Shown here in pieces: positions 1 to 11,057 of a stretch of DNA of 64,000 nt. Numbering within the stretch: position 1 is the first letter of the stretch; each line of letters opens with the position of its first letter. The DNA is taken from the NCBI GenBank assembly GCA_020912385.1, contig CP087207.1, positions 682,001 to 746,000 of the forward strand. Direction: 5' to 3'. Origin of the DNA: Neofusicoccum parvum. Its lineage: Eukaryota > Ascomycota > Dothideomycetes > Botryosphaeriales > Botryosphaeriaceae. The position numbers and the translations under genes are program-made. The notes beneath the pieces are model-generated. The model made no database searches. It had not been told where the DNA came from and saw only the letters and a list, made by a program, of their open reading frames with translations.

Positions 1-1007
1 ATGAGGTAACCCGTCTGCTCTCGAAAATTCACGGTAAAGTGCAAGCTCCAAAGGAGATACCCACGCCATCCCTCACTACGTCCGGCTGTGGTGAGGTTCC
101 CTCAGTCCTCGACGCCCTGATCAGAACCCGTCTGAGTGCTGCAACCTCGGGAACCAACTCATCTCGCGCTTTTCAAGGACTGGTCAAGCGCTTCGGTATC
201 ATCGAGGAAGGCGTCGGCAAAGGCAGCGTCAATTGGGATGCTGTCCGTACCGCCGACACCAAAGAAGTTTTCGAAGCTATCAAGAGCGGTGGTCTTGCAG
301 ACGTCAAGAGCAAGGACATCAAGAAGATTCTCCAGATGGTCCACGAAGAGAATCAAGCCCGTCATGAGGCCCTCACCAAAGATTCTGCCGCTGCTCCGGC
401 TGGGGCCGAGAATGAAAGCGCGGGAGAACGCGAGCTAGAAGTCGCTCGTGCCGAATCCAACGTCCTCTCCCTCGACCATCTACATGCGCTATCCTCGAAT
501 GACGAGATCATGGCACATCTACTGCGCTATCCAGGCATCGGCGTCAAGACCGCGTCATGCGTGTTGCTCTTCTGTTTCCAGCGACCCTCCTTCGCCGTCG
601 ACACGCACGTCTTCCGCCTGACCAAGTGGCTCGGCTGGGTCCCACCTGACAAGAACGTGACGCGTGACTCTACGTACGCGCATCTTGACGTTCGCATCCC
701 TGATGACCTTAAGTATGCGCTTCACCAGCTGCTGATCCGCCACGGCAAGAGCTGTCCCCGTTGCAGGGCCATCACGGGCACCGCCAGTGAGGGCTGGGAG
801 AAGGGATGTGTGATTGATCACCTGGTCACAAGGACTGGGGCGAAGAAGGGAGGGGATGGTAGCCCGAAGAAGGTGGCGAGCACTCCCAATGGTCGGCGCA
901 GGTCGAAGAAGGATTACTTTTCGGAGGAAGAGGAGAGCGAGATGAGCGATCTGGCGAGCAGTGATGGTGCGGTTAGTGAGCCATCGGATATTGAGGATGA
1001 GGAGTGA
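1..1007 (+). CDS. HhH-GPD base-excision DNA glycosylase, EndoIII-like (5' partial)
   Basis: The reading frame is open to the left edge of the window, so the true start lies upstream; at least 330 residues are visible. The core is a helix-hairpin-helix GPD glycosylase: the hairpin reads LLRYPGIGVKTASCVLLF and is followed by the FAVDTHVFR segment. The lysine of GVKTAS and the aspartate of AVDTH match the catalytic Lys/Asp pair of endonuclease III-type bifunctional enzymes, which remove oxidised pyrimidines and nick the strand. A CPRC pair follows about 65 residues later, where EndoIII carries its iron-sulphur cluster; the complete four-cysteine pattern is not evident, so the cluster may be lost. 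The tail is basic and then acidic, low in complexity, and probably nuclear. The gene converges on RRP43. The family is secure; the exact substrate is not. Confidence 0.85.
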   Translation, partial: EVTRLLSKIHGKVQAPKEIPTPSLTTSGCGEVPSVLDALIRTRLSAATSGTNSSRAFQGLVKRFGIIEEGVGKGSVNWDAVRTADTKEVFEAIKSGGLADVKSKDIKKILQMVHEENQARHEALTKDSAAAPAGAENESAGERELEVARAESNVLSLDHLHALSSNDEIMAHLLRYPGIGVKTASCVLLFCFQRPSFAVDTHVFRLTKWLGWVPPDKNVTRDSTYAHLDVRIPDDLKYALHQLLIRHGKSCPRCRAITGTASEGWEKGCVIDHLVTRTGAKKGGDGSPKKVASTPNGRRRSKKDYFSEEEESEMSDLASSDGAVSEPSDIEDEE

Positions 1008-2011
1008 TTCTGCCAATTGGAGAACATAGTCATGGCCACAACAGCGAAGACAGCCAAAGCGGTCATCTCGAACGTTATGACAAAGTTGGGACGACATGAA
1101 CGACAATTTTCCACCCAGACGGCTGTGCTCATTGTTCCTGGGTACAGAGCCTCACCACTACGGTCAGCACCACGGCCACGTCTACTCCTGTCTTGTTAGA
1201 CCATATCACCGTATATACATACACCTCTAAGGACACTACTGGGGTCAAACCCCTCACCGAGATTGTGTAGTTTGGAGTTCTGGTTGCTTTTGGTAGCGTT
1301 AGCAGTTGAATTCAAAATGATTAGGTAGCAAAATAACCAGGTAGCTTTGAGGAAGTACTTCGTGCATCCATAGCGTCATATATGCAGACGAGATCTCTAA
1401 TCAGGACAAGTTAGTGCCTCTTAAAGCAAAAAGCATTACTTCCACATAGCATTTCCGCCTGTGGGCAGCGGAATAGCCAATGTAGTTTTTGGATTTCTGC
1501 TCTCTCTTGTGCGCTCCTTCGCTTGATCCTTTTTGTGTCCCCGAATAAGTTTGTACTGTTTCGACCTGTTGCCCTACCCGGTGACCGGATTGGAACAGCA
1601 GCATTTTCGCACTTCACTCTCATAGTCCACCCGCAAGCTCGACATGTCGACTTTCAGGGTCCCAGGATTTCCAAGATCATCAGCTTAATAGCTCCGTTTC
1701 TATGATCCTGCTATTCTAGTTTCTTCTTTGATCCGCAGCAATTGATTCCTCTCCGGACCCTTGATGCTTTTGTTATTTTTGACCTTTACTCCCGAAGACA
1801 CTCAAATGCTTTGCCGTAGCCTGAGCTTTTCGCTCACCATTTGTTTTGCTCTGTCAAGTATCCCCTCCACAGGGACAGGCCAGAGGCCTTTCTTTGCAAT
1901 AGGGTCTGTCTTTGAGATTCCCGATGGAATCTCGAACGGAATCTTCCTTCACCCTCCGAATGATATCCTCCAAATCTCAGTAAAGCTCCTGGCCTGTCCT
2001 CAGTTATCCGT
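1008..2011. other. Intergenic region between convergent genes
   Basis: About 1 kb lies between the 3' ends of the glycosylase and RRP43. It is more AT-rich than the flanking coding sequence. Only short, low-complexity reading frames are present and none resembles a known family. It presumably holds both 3' UTRs and polyadenylation sites. Confidence 0.6.
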
Positions 2012-3178
2012 TCAGCTCTTGCTGGCACCCTCATTGAAAGCCTCGTCCCAGACCTGCCACCTCTCCTCCGCTAGCCTCACCACACCGCGTAGCACATCCT
2101 TGCCAACGACAGCACCCCCGCTCTTCTCAATCCCATGCAGCACGGACTTGCCACCCGACTTATCAAGAACCACGCTCACCACCTCCTGGCAATTCGCCTC
2201 CTCGAACGCATCCGGGTCGGCCAAAACCCACGCCTTTTCCTGCTCCTCATCCCCACCCGTTAACTGCTCCCCATCACCACCCAATCCCAGAACCCTCACC
2301 CCCTTCCCGCCTCTCCTCCCCGGCTCAAACACCGCAAAGCTCGCCACCACGGGCTCGCCCCTCAACCTCAACTTCCTCGCCTCCTCACGCCTCTCACTAC
2401 ACAGCACCAAGCCCTGATCCTGATCCCACCACGCCCTCGGCAGCAACGTATCCCGCAACGCCGCCACAACCGCGCCCCACGCCGCATCCAGCGCGTTGCC
2501 GTCCAAGCTGATAAACAGCACGTCGACATACAGCGTCCAAAACGCCTTCACCTCCCTCCCGCCCCCCTCCTCCTCCCCCGTCGCCGGCGCCTCCCACACG
2601 ATCCTCAAATCGCGCCCGCGCACCACCCTCGTCGCGTGCAGCAGACCCAGCAACCGCGCCGTCAACGCCTGCGCCACCGCGCCCGGCGGCTGTCCCGGCA
2701 TGACGCTCGGCGAGGCGCCGGTGGCCAGCTCGACATTCGGCACCAGCAAGCCCAGGCGCTGCAGCTCGTGCGCGTCGTCCCAGGCGGGGGGGTCCTCATC
2801 GCCGACACTGTATCCGTTGCCCGAGGAAGTGGTGGTGTTGTTGCTGTCGCCGCCAAGCAGCTCCTCGTACCGCGGCGGGTTGGGCACGTCGGCGGCGCGC
2901 AGGAGCTCGGCGCGCACGCCCGCCACGACGGCCGTGTCGCCCACGCGCGCCACTGCGCTGCCCTGGCAGTGCGAGAGCGAGCCGGTGTTGATGGCGGGCG
3001 TGCGCGGCTCGGTGGGCGCGCGGCCGTTGGGGCGTGTCGGTGGTTTGGAGGCAGGCGAGCTGGCGGGCGCGAGGTGGGCGAGGAGGAAGGGCGTGGGTGA
3101 GAGGGCGGCGAAGATGTCGCGGGGGAAGGAGAGCGCGGGCGCGCCGCTGCTCGGGGCAGCGGCGGTTTCGATTGCCAT
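2012..3178 (-). CDS. RRP43: Exosome complex component RRP43 (RNase PH-fold subunit)
   Basis: A single-exon protein of 388 residues. After an alanine/proline-rich start, the N-terminal RNase PH-like domain shows GSLSHCQGSAVARVGDTAVV, followed by a central segment containing LRIVWEAP and LYVDVLFISLDGNALDAAW, the typical core of the Rrp43/EXOSC8 branch. Family knowledge: Rrp43 is one of six RNase PH-like proteins forming the catalytically inactive ring of the nuclear and cytoplasmic RNA exosome, through which RNA is threaded to Rrp44 or Rrp6. A lineage-specific insert with a run of Asn, Thr and Ser lies near residues 108-122, and a glycine-rich insert near residue 270 breaks the C-terminal half. 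The start at 3178 gives the expected N-terminus. The gene lies head-to-tail with fumarase, with 250 bp between them. Confidence 0.88.
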   Translation of the reverse strand: MAIETAAAPSSGAPALSFPRDIFAALSPTPFLLAHLAPASSPASKPPTRPNGRAPTEPRTPAINTGSLSHCQGSAVARVGDTAVVAGVRAELLRAADVPNPPRYEELLGGDSNNTTTSSGNGYSVGDEDPPAWDDAHELQRLGLLVPNVELATGASPSVMPGQPPGAVAQALTARLLGLLHATRVVRGRDLRIVWEAPATGEEEGGGREVKAFWTLYVDVLFISLDGNALDAAWGAVVAALRDTLLPRAWWDQDQGLVLCSERREEARKLRLRGEPVVASFAVFEPGRRGGKGVRVLGLGGDGEQLTGGDEEQEKAWVLADPDAFEEANCQEVVSVVLDKSGGKSVLHGIEKSGGAVVGKDVLRGVVRLAEERWQVWDEAFNEGASKS

Positions 3179-3428
3179 TGCGTCGTTGGTTTTTGCTGGT
3201 GGTGGGGTTGTGGGGGTTGCGTGTTGTTTGTTGAAGGTCGTGATGGTGGTCGAGTCTGGAGAAATCCAAAATCTTTATCGATAACGCAGGCCGGGTAAGT
3301 TGCCGGAATCAGAGAGCATTGGCAGTTTCACATGGCAGTCGAATGCGTTGAATCGTGTTTGTGCAATGTTTCATTTCCTCCTGTTAATTTACATACATTT
3401 ACAGCTTTTCGTCCCGGTCTATTCAAAT

Positions 3429-5168
3429 CTATTTCTTCTCCTTGGGAGCGATCATAAGCTCCGGACGGACGTGCGTAGTGAAGTCCTCCTCGCTGAGAGC
3501 CTTCAGCTCCATAGCGCTCTCCTTCAGCGTAATGCCCTTCTTGTGGGCGTTCTTGGCGACCTTGGAAGCCATGTCGTAGCCGATGATGGGGTTCAGGCAG
3601 GTGACAAGCATAAGACTGCGGATATTGTCAGTAAGGAAATCCAATGTAAAAGACAGAAGACTGGATGCAGCTCACCTCTCCTTCATGATGGAAGCAATCT
3701 TCTTCTCGTCAGCCTCAAGACCCTCAACCAGGTTCTTCTCGAAGCTCCTCATGCCGTCGGCCAGAAGCCTAGAGCTGTGCAGCAGGTTCCTGATCATCAC
3801 GGGCTTGAACACGTTGAGCTCAAAGTTGCCCTGGGAACCGGCGAAGGTAGTGGCGGCCTGGTTACCGAAGACCTGGCAACAGATCATGGTAAGGGACTCG
3901 CACTGCGTGGGGTTGACCTTGCCAGGCATGATGGACGAGCCGGGCTCGTTCTCCGGGAGCTTCAGCTCGCCCAGACCGCAGCGGGGACCCGAACCCAGGA
4001 AACGAATGTCCTGAGCAATCTTGTAGAGCGAGGTAGCCAGGGTGTTGAGTTGGCCGTGGGCCTCGACAATAGCATCGTGCGCAGCAAGCGCCTCAAACTT
4101 GTTCGGGGCGGTGATGAATTGGGTGCCGGTCATCTTGCTGACTTCCTCCGCAATGCCCTCAGCGAAGCCCTTGAAGGTGTTGATGCCGGTGCCGACTGCG
4201 GTACCACCCTGAGCGAGCATCTTCAAGCGGGGCAGAGACGACTCAACGCGCTGGATGCCGAAGTCAAGCTGCTGGACATAGCCCGAGAACTCCTGACCAA
4301 GAGTCAGCGGCGTAGCATCCTGCAAATGCGTACGGCCAATCTTGATAAGACTCTCCCACTGCTTAGCCTTCTTATCCAGAGCGTCGCGGAGGCTGCGGAG
4401 GGCGGGCAGCAGCGACTCCTCAAAGTCGAGGACGGCAGCAATGTGCATGACGGTGGGGAAGGTATCGTTGGAGGAGGCGGACATGTTGACGTGGTCGTTG
4501 GGGTGGACAGGCTTCTTGGAGCCCATGGTGCCGCCCAGGATCTCAATGGCGCGGTTCGAGATGACCTCGTTGGCGTTCATGTTCGATTGGGTGCCAGAGC
4601 CGGTCTGCCAGATGACGAGCGGGAAGTGGTCGACAAGCTTGAGGTCGGCAACCTCGGCGGCGGCCTGCTGGATAGCCTGGCCGACCTTGGGGTCTGCATT
4701 GCGGTCAGTCGCGGCCTTCGCGGGGTGCTGCGGCTACGTACCAAGGCCAAACTTCATGTTGACGGCGGCGGCAGCGCCCTTCAGGATGCCGAACGCCCGG
4801 ACAATGGGCGGCGGCATGCGGTCCTGGGGCTGGTTGATCTTAAAGTTCTCCAGCGAGCGCTCCGTCTGGGCACCCCAGTATTTGTCGGCCGGGACCTGGA
4901 TCTCGCCAAAGGCGTCGCTCTCGGTCCTGGTGTTGGCAGCCATCCTGGACGTGGTCGCAAAGGTGCGCAGGGCGTTCGTCTTGTGTTGCTGGAGCTGAGG
5001 CCGCGCAGACTGCAGGGCGCGAGTGTTGATGGAGCGGGCAGATGACCTGGCTATCGAGGTGGGGAGCGCCGGCCGCGCATGTGCAGCAGGGCGGAGAAGC
5101 GCCTCGGCACCCGGCCGGGCGATGGAGCGAAGCTTAAGCATAGCGGGGCGATGGGATTGGGGCCGCAA
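3429..5168 (-). CDS. FUM1: Fumarate hydratase (fumarase, class II), mitochondrial/cytosolic
   Basis: Three exons: 4742-5168, 3676-4693 and 3429-3615. The introns are 4694-4741 (48 bp) and 3616-3675 (60 bp), and the joins restore KFGLDPKVG and KESLMLVT in phase. The product has about 543 residues. It reversibly hydrates fumarate to malate in the TCA cycle. The superfamily signature [11 protein letters not shown] is present, as are the upstream [10 protein letters not shown] and [12 protein letters not shown] active-site segments. The first ~75 residues are Arg/Ala/Ser-rich with no acidic stretch, a mitochondrial presequence. The usual mature start follows an in-frame Met at residue 76 (position 4943, [16 protein letters not shown]), which could also initiate a cytosolic form. 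Translation may begin at 5168 or at Met10 (5141); both precede the presequence. Confidence 0.95.
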
Positions 5169-5496
5169 TTGGCTTTCCGGAGGTCAGGAGACGATGGAGT
5201 TTATACACTGCGACACCGCGAACGGGACGAGACGCTCTCTGGGGTTGCGGAGCTTCAAAAATTGGGGTCGGGTGTTCCCGGGCCGCCGCGACGGCACTTG
5301 CTCAGCTTCGCGGCAACCACTTCGGCTCGTCCGAAATTCGGAGCCCATGCACGGCCACGCAAATCCGCCAGCACTGGCACCCAGCTCTATTCGGCCAACT
5401 ACAATACAGGAACCCATGCGTATGTTACACGACCACCTCACGTATCAGCTCCGCCCGTCGCGCGCGTCTCGCTGCAATGCTGCCGCAGCGACTCCC
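5169..5496. promoter_or_regulatory. Fumarase promoter / rds1-like 3' flank
   Basis: These 328 bp separate the fumarase start codon from the stop codon of the upstream gene on the same strand, so they must hold both the rds1-like terminator region and the fumarase promoter. No coding sequence is recognised and no specific factor site stands out. Confidence 0.5.
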
Positions 5497-6633
5497 TCAG
5501 ATCTGCCGCGTCAATTCCTGCGGCTGCTCCAGCAAAAAGACGGGGCCGGCGACCACGCTCTCCAACGTCGGCGCCCCCTCCTCGTCCGCCAGGACCGCCA
5601 TGATGATACCTCGTCCCGCGTCGAACTCCCGAGGGATCACCGATGAGTTCGCTTTCGTGTCCAACGGAACCGTGATGTTACGCACCCCGTGAAAGAAGAC
5701 GGCATAGTAGTCCTTGCCGCTGTCGAAACTAGGCATGTTCACGTCATCGAGGAAGACGAAGTCGATCTGCGATCCAGGCTGCCCGGTGCTGGTGCTCATG
5801 TTGAAGCTGAGCGGTGGAAGGTCCTGCCGGGGTGATGGGTAGACCGGGTTCTCCGACGGGCAACTGCCTGGAACGATGAACTGGTTGGTGACGTCCAAGA
5901 CTTGGTTGGCGTAAGGATAGACTGTGTCGGACGGCCCAGAGAACGGATTGACGCCCCAGACATCAATGAGTGCCTTTTCTGTGTTAGCAGAATGCTCAAG
6001 CAAGCGGATGGTGCATCATACCCAGGTGTTATGCCTCGACTCTACCTCGGCGATGGCAACAAGAGCACCCTTCGTGGCGTTCAGCTTCGCCTGCTGGACC
6101 AGACCTGTCAGGAACGCCATGCTCGACACTTCCAGCAAGACTTGCAGGGCCAGATACGTCTCGGCATTGTTGAAGCCAAAGTTGTATTTGCAGGCGCCCG
6201 GCTTGACTGAATTAGAGGAGATCTGGTCCTGGAAGATGCGCAAGTGCCCGGCTTCATTATCACGGATCTCTGCAATCCGCTCGTAGGTAGTGTTCGGTAG
6301 CCCGAGGTCCGTGAAATTCTCTACCGAGAAAGCTTCCACGCCCTGTTGGTAGAAGCTGTAGATTGCCCATTCGGCACTGAGCAGATTCTGGAAGAGGATG
6401 TCATCAGGACCTGCAGGGCCTGTGCTAGTGGCGTTGATGGGAGCCGTGATGTTTCCCGGAAAAGGCTCGGCTTTCCCAGTGTAGTTATTGTAGGTGTCCG
6501 ACTCCCCGGGAATAGGACCGTAGGTTGGATCGTTCAGCTGTTGGGATGTGGGAGCCGGCAGGGACGAGACAACTGCCGCAGCCGATAAAGCTGCGAGTAT
6601 AGAACGGGCGACAGTCATTTTGGATGGATTCAA
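5497..6633 (-). CDS. rds1: Rds1-like secreted stress-response protein (ferritin-like fold)
   Basis: Two exons: 6022-6633 and 5497-5973. The join that keeps phase uses donor GTATGA at 6021 and an AAG acceptor ending at 5974 (48-bp intron), giving RHNTWALIDVWG; the nearby CAG acceptor at 5979 would shift the frame. The product has about 362 residues, or 357 if Met6 (6618) is the start. An N-terminal signal peptide (TVARSILAALSAAAVVSSLPAP) is followed by several N-glycosylation sequons (NYT, NIT, NAT, NTT). The helical core contains ILFQNLLSAEWAIYSFYQQG, EIRDNEAGHLRIFQ and AIAEVESRHNTW; Glu and His at these spacings suggest a ferritin-like bundle. Family knowledge: S. pombe rds1 is induced by nutrient and stress conditions, and its molecular function is not established. 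Confidence 0.85.
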
Positions 6634-8347
6634 AAGAAGATGGTGAATGAGAGCTCGATATGTGCAGTCGAGTATACTCGGGGTTTGAATGATGAAGCTA
6701 CAAGCTGAGCTCCCTTCGATGAGCTTTTTTATCTTTTATATTCCACTGGAGCCTGAAATTGGTGATCTCATACTGGGCTCTTTCGCACTGCATCGCCACT
6801 GTCAGCGTTCTAATCCACGCCTCCAACGTCGTTGCAGTGCCTAGTGGAGGCAGAGATGGAGAGTCGGATTACCCGATTCGGTAAGCAGTATGTCAAGCTT
6901 TGGGCAACCGAGGCCGAAACCCGGGCACAGCCGCTGACGGCTGAGAGGCGCTCGCGGAATGCGCCAGATGCGGCATGCTGCGCGGTGATCGCGAGGCTCG
7001 TCGGGACCGCGTAAGCAGATCATCCGGGCGGTGTGAAAAGCCAAAGCCAAAGCAGGAAAGCCAATGGAGCCGGCCGGTGTTTTGCATGGCTCCAGTCGAG
7101 AGGAACAGCCCTGCGCTAAGGCTCCGATCTTCTCCTCTCAGCCACGGTAACCGTTAGGTCGAGCAAGTTGCGGATTCGTCATTCAAAGCACGCTCGACAT
7201 GGCCACATACAATGTCAAGCCGCTTTTGGTTGCATGCAACACTGCTCAAATTCTGTGATTAACATTTAACAGTGCGAGAATCAAGATGCCCATGTTATAG
7301 GAAGCGCGCTTCGAGTAAGCCAAACAAGTGTTCGCACCATATAAGTCTTTCACCACGACCTGGGGCCCATTGCACAAGTGCTTGAGGCGCTGCCGTGGAT
7401 CTACGCGCTTGCTGCGTTTAACGCGCGTGTTGAGGTGCGCGAGAGAGAAGCGACACGGATTGTCGATCCATGCCTTCCAAGTGTACTACACAAGCAGAGG
7501 TTGAGCTCAATGGCTGGAATGCGGCGCTGAGTCGACGCAATGTCTCCTGCCTTCGATCGCGCTTCTCTGGAAAGAGCAAATGCTACCTACTACGTAAATG
7601 ACAGCTGTGGGTCCCAGGCCGCCGCCGTCCTCAGCCGCACGCTACTCGGCAGGCCAACCGCTGCGTCCCGCTGTGTCGGCGCGATGGCAGTTGTATACCG
7701 CCATGGCCTCGGATGCCACGGCCAGCATTGGGCGTTCGACAATGGCATTGTCTGCGGCGATGGGCGCTGGCGGCGCTCGGTCTGAGCCGGATCGCTGCAG
7801 CAAGGCAAAGACAAGAGGCGCGAGCGGCGCGGCCAGCCCCACTGTATTGCGCGCATCACGCGGGGCGTCGGGACTGACTCTGCAGCTTCACTCTGACTCG
7901 CAAGGTGCGCGGAGGACGCAGGGCCCGCGCTTTCGCGATCGCTGTAAACACAGGCGCGCGAGGGCGAGGGCAGGGTGTCTTGAAGCCCGTGGCACAGTGC
8001 GGCTGCCATGAGGCCAGGGCGACGCTGCTGCTGCGCTGGCAGCCGGCCCGAGCTTCGCGGTTGCCAGGGCGTGGGCGCTGTTGATCGCCCGGCATTCAGA
8101 CGCCCAGCGCCCAACTCAGCTCGCATCGCACAGCTGCTCGACATACCGACATACATCAGCCCCGCCGCTCGCTCCTGCCCAAACTCTCTCCTCAGCAAAA
8201 CACCCAGCGCGCCCCCAATCCCCGCCGCCCGCGCGTCCTCTCCACTGCCCTCCGCCAGGCGCCCGCCCGCCTGCGCCCGCTTGCGCCCGCTTCCTCGCGC
8301 CGCCTCGAGCCCCGCTCACCGCTGCGGCGGCCAAAACACAGCCAGCC
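6634..8347. promoter_or_regulatory. Divergent intergenic region, rds1-like / DBF2
   Basis: About 1.7 kb separates two divergently transcribed genes and must contain both promoters and the DBF2 5' UTR. The half next to DBF2 (from roughly 7.5 kb) becomes very GC-rich, then C-rich just before the DBF2 start. Open frames here (e.g. 7598-8011) are GC-driven and show no family resemblance. Confidence 0.5.
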
Positions 8348-10441
8348 ATGGCCGACAAGCACGCTTTCGCCTCAAACATCCCGCTTCCCCCGCCTCTGCA
8401 CACCCGTCGCGCCAACGACATGTATGATCGCCCCACCACCCCGGGCCACAATGCCTTCTTCTCGCCCCAGCAGACTCCCACCGGCAGTCCGAGCAAAGCA
8501 CATGCGCCGCCCGGGGCTTACGACCTGCCCGGCGTCTTTGACAATGCGCTGAAGCTTCAACCCACCGGCGGCTCGCCCAGCAAGATTGGCCGCCCTGCTC
8601 CGCACTCGCCCACCAAGGGTGGCTTCCAGGACTACGCCGCCGAGGGTGGAGGGAGTCCGACCCGCAAGGCGAACAAGGAGAACACCCCGCCGGGCAGGCC
8701 GGGCCTCCAACAGAAGGACAGCTACATCACGCAGGCCGCCGCTTCTCGCCAGGAGCCCTACCGCCCAGTTGCTCGCGCCGATTCCGTGGGCAAGAACGTC
8801 CAGCGCGGCTTGTCGCCGGAGGACATTGAGAAGCTTCAGAAGCCGTCCGTGAAGCGATTGGCCAATGTTACCCAGCTGTGTAAGGAAGAGCCATCTCTCA
8901 AGTTGTGCCTATTAGCTAACAGTTTCAGACTTCCTTGACCACTACTACGACCTCCTCTCGTACGTCCACAACCGGCAGACTCGTCTCGCACAGTTCAAGG
9001 CGCAGTACCCTCCTCCACCCGACACCGATGAGGAGGAGTACAATGCGGTTCTGCACAAGTATCTTGGACGCGAGCGCGCAAACCTGCGCAAGCGGCGCAC
9101 GAGGTTGCGACATGGCGACTTCCAAATCCTCACGCAGGTTGGCCAAGGTGGATACGGCCAGGTTTATCTAGCTCAAAAGAAGGATACGCGCGAGGTTTGC
9201 GCGCTCAAGGTCATGAGCAAGAAGCTCCTCTTCAAGCTCGACGAAGTCAGGCACGTCCTCACTGAGCGTGATATCCTGACTAACGCAAAGAGCGAGTGGC
9301 TGGTCCGGCTTCTGTACGCCTTCCAGGATGATAACAGCATTTATCTTGCAATGGTAGGGAGATTCTCACATGTTTTCGTCAAGCTGTTCTAACATGATCC
9401 AGGAATACGTGCCAGGCGGTGACTTCCGGACTCTTCTCAACAACACCGGTGTTCTGCACAACCGACACGCACGCTTCTACATCGCTGAGATGTTCTCCTG
9501 CGTTGATTCATTGCACCAGCTGGGTTACATCCACAGGGACCTCAAGCCCGAGAACTTCCTCATCGATAGCACTGGGCACGTGAAACTTACCGACTTCGGT
9601 CTTGCTGCAGGCATGCTAGCACCTGCAAAGATTGAATCTATGCGAATCAAGCTCGAGTCTGTTGGCAATGTCCCTGTGCCCTTCGGGCGTCCTGTCGAGG
9701 ATCGCACGGCCGCAGAGAGACGAGACGGCTACCGCTCCTTGCGTGAGCGCGATGTCAACTATGCCAAGAGTATTGTTGGAAGTCCAGACTACATGGCACC
9801 GGAGGTTCTCAAGGGTGAAGAGTACGACTTCACTGTTGACTACTGGAGTCTCGGGTGCATGCTCTTCGAAGCTCTGGCCGGCTATCCGCCATTTGCCGGT
9901 GCTACTGTCGATGAAACCTGGCAGAACCTGAAGAACTGGAAGCGCGTTCTCAAGAAGCCTGTCTATGAGGATCCTAGCTACTTCCTCAGCAAGCGAACTT
10001 GGGACCTGATCATTCGACTCGTGGCGTCTAAGACGTCACGCTTCCGCGGTATCAGCGAGATCCACTCGCACGCATACTTCGCTGAGGTGGACTGGGATAA
10101 ACTGCGAGAGCAAAAGGCCCCCTTCGTGCCTGAGCTGGACAGCGAGACCGATGCCGGCTACTTTGACGACTTCGGCAGCGAGGCTGACATGGCAAAGTAC
10201 AAGGAGGTTCACGAGAAGCAAGCTGCTTTGGAGAGCATGGCAGAGAGGGACTCCAAGATGGGCAAGAGCTTGTTCGTCGGCTTCACTTTCAGGTATGTGA
10301 AGTTCAATATTCCGGTAATCTGATTGGACAAAATACTGAACACTCTCTAGGCACCGCAAACCAACCGACGATGCTGGCAGGCCCGTAAGCCCTCGGAAGC
10401 CGATGCAAACTGTCGAAGAAGACTTTGGCACCATCTTCTAG
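8348..10441 (+). CDS. DBF2: NDR/LATS-family kinase Dbf2/Sid2 (mitotic exit/septation)
   Basis: Four exons: 8348-8879, 8929-9353, 9403-10292 and 10351-10441, with introns of 49, 49 and 58 bp; about 645 residues. The start at 8348 (MADKHAF) follows a CAGCC context. Residues 1-175 are Pro/Ser-rich with many SP/TP sites (GSPSK, SPTK, SPTR). Residues 178-240 form the basic N-terminal regulatory (Mob-binding) helix region. The kinase domain begins with GDFQILTQVGQGGYGQVYLA, has the ATP lysine in CALKVM (about K271), YIHRDLKPEN (D365) and LTDFG (D383), and the long NDR activation-segment insert before KSIVGSPDYMAPE. The tail carries the hydrophobic motif FVGFTFRHRK. Family knowledge: with Mob1 this kinase triggers mitotic exit and septum formation in the MEN/SIN pathway, activated by a Cdc15/Sid1-type kinase. 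Confidence 0.95.
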
Positions 10442-11057
10442 AGTCTTCCCCTTGGGCATCTCATCCGGCTCTACCTTTGATTCTTCCTCTTAGCCAACAC
10501 GAACAGAGACCCCGGCTGGTCCACCTCTTTCGATTCCCATCCTTTCCATATGGAAGCTCAGATTCTTGATTGTCTTTTCTTGCTGACCGGTTCTTCGGCT
10601 CCCTTCGATTCTGTTTTTTCGGCTGCGGTTTTTAAAAGGGAGAATACACAGTTGCAGGCGTTCTGGTTGGGCTCTACCAGCATATTTCAGGCTGTGCGGA
10701 TCGGATTATCGAGTGCTTCATTTGGTTTATGCGACCTCTGCTCGGTGGTAGAAGTAGTCACGGAGACACGGCGCTGGGGCGGCTGTCGCGTTCATCGTGA
10801 GTGGAGCATTTTACGCGTTAGCTGGTGTGTATTAGTATCGTTTCGAGGGATTCAAGAAGCAAAGAACTATGCGATTTACAATTGCTGCAAATGCTGTGAA
10901 GTGAGTGTTTGGGGTTATACAGCTAACGCAACACTCCTTCCTCCCATGCCCTCCGGGCCAACTAAAGAACACCCTCCGGGTCACTCGTCTCCAAATGACC
11001 CTCGCCTTCCCGCCACTCCAAGCAAACCACAGCCATCCCTTCTAACCTAGCGCTCGC
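10442..11057. other. Convergent 3' intergenic region (DBF2 / GH28)
   Basis: 616 bp contain the two 3' UTRs. The T-rich stretch just after the DBF2 stop is typical of a 3' UTR. One frame of 166 codons (10550-11050) has irregular composition and no recognisable domain. Confidence 0.5.

Noticed and set aside
3300..5045. A 581-codon plus-strand open frame opposite fumarase
   Set aside because: The minus strand encodes a complete, spliced fumarase with all active-site motifs; the antisense frame is Leu/Gly/Val-rich and runs across both introns without family resemblance.
5979..6021. CAG acceptor for the rds1-like intron
   Set aside because: It would put exon 2 in the wrong frame; the AAG acceptor five bases further on keeps the conserved ALIDVWG segment in frame.
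10550..11050. 166-codon open frame just after DBF2
   Set aside because: Lies in the expected DBF2 3' UTR, irregular composition, no recognisable domain.
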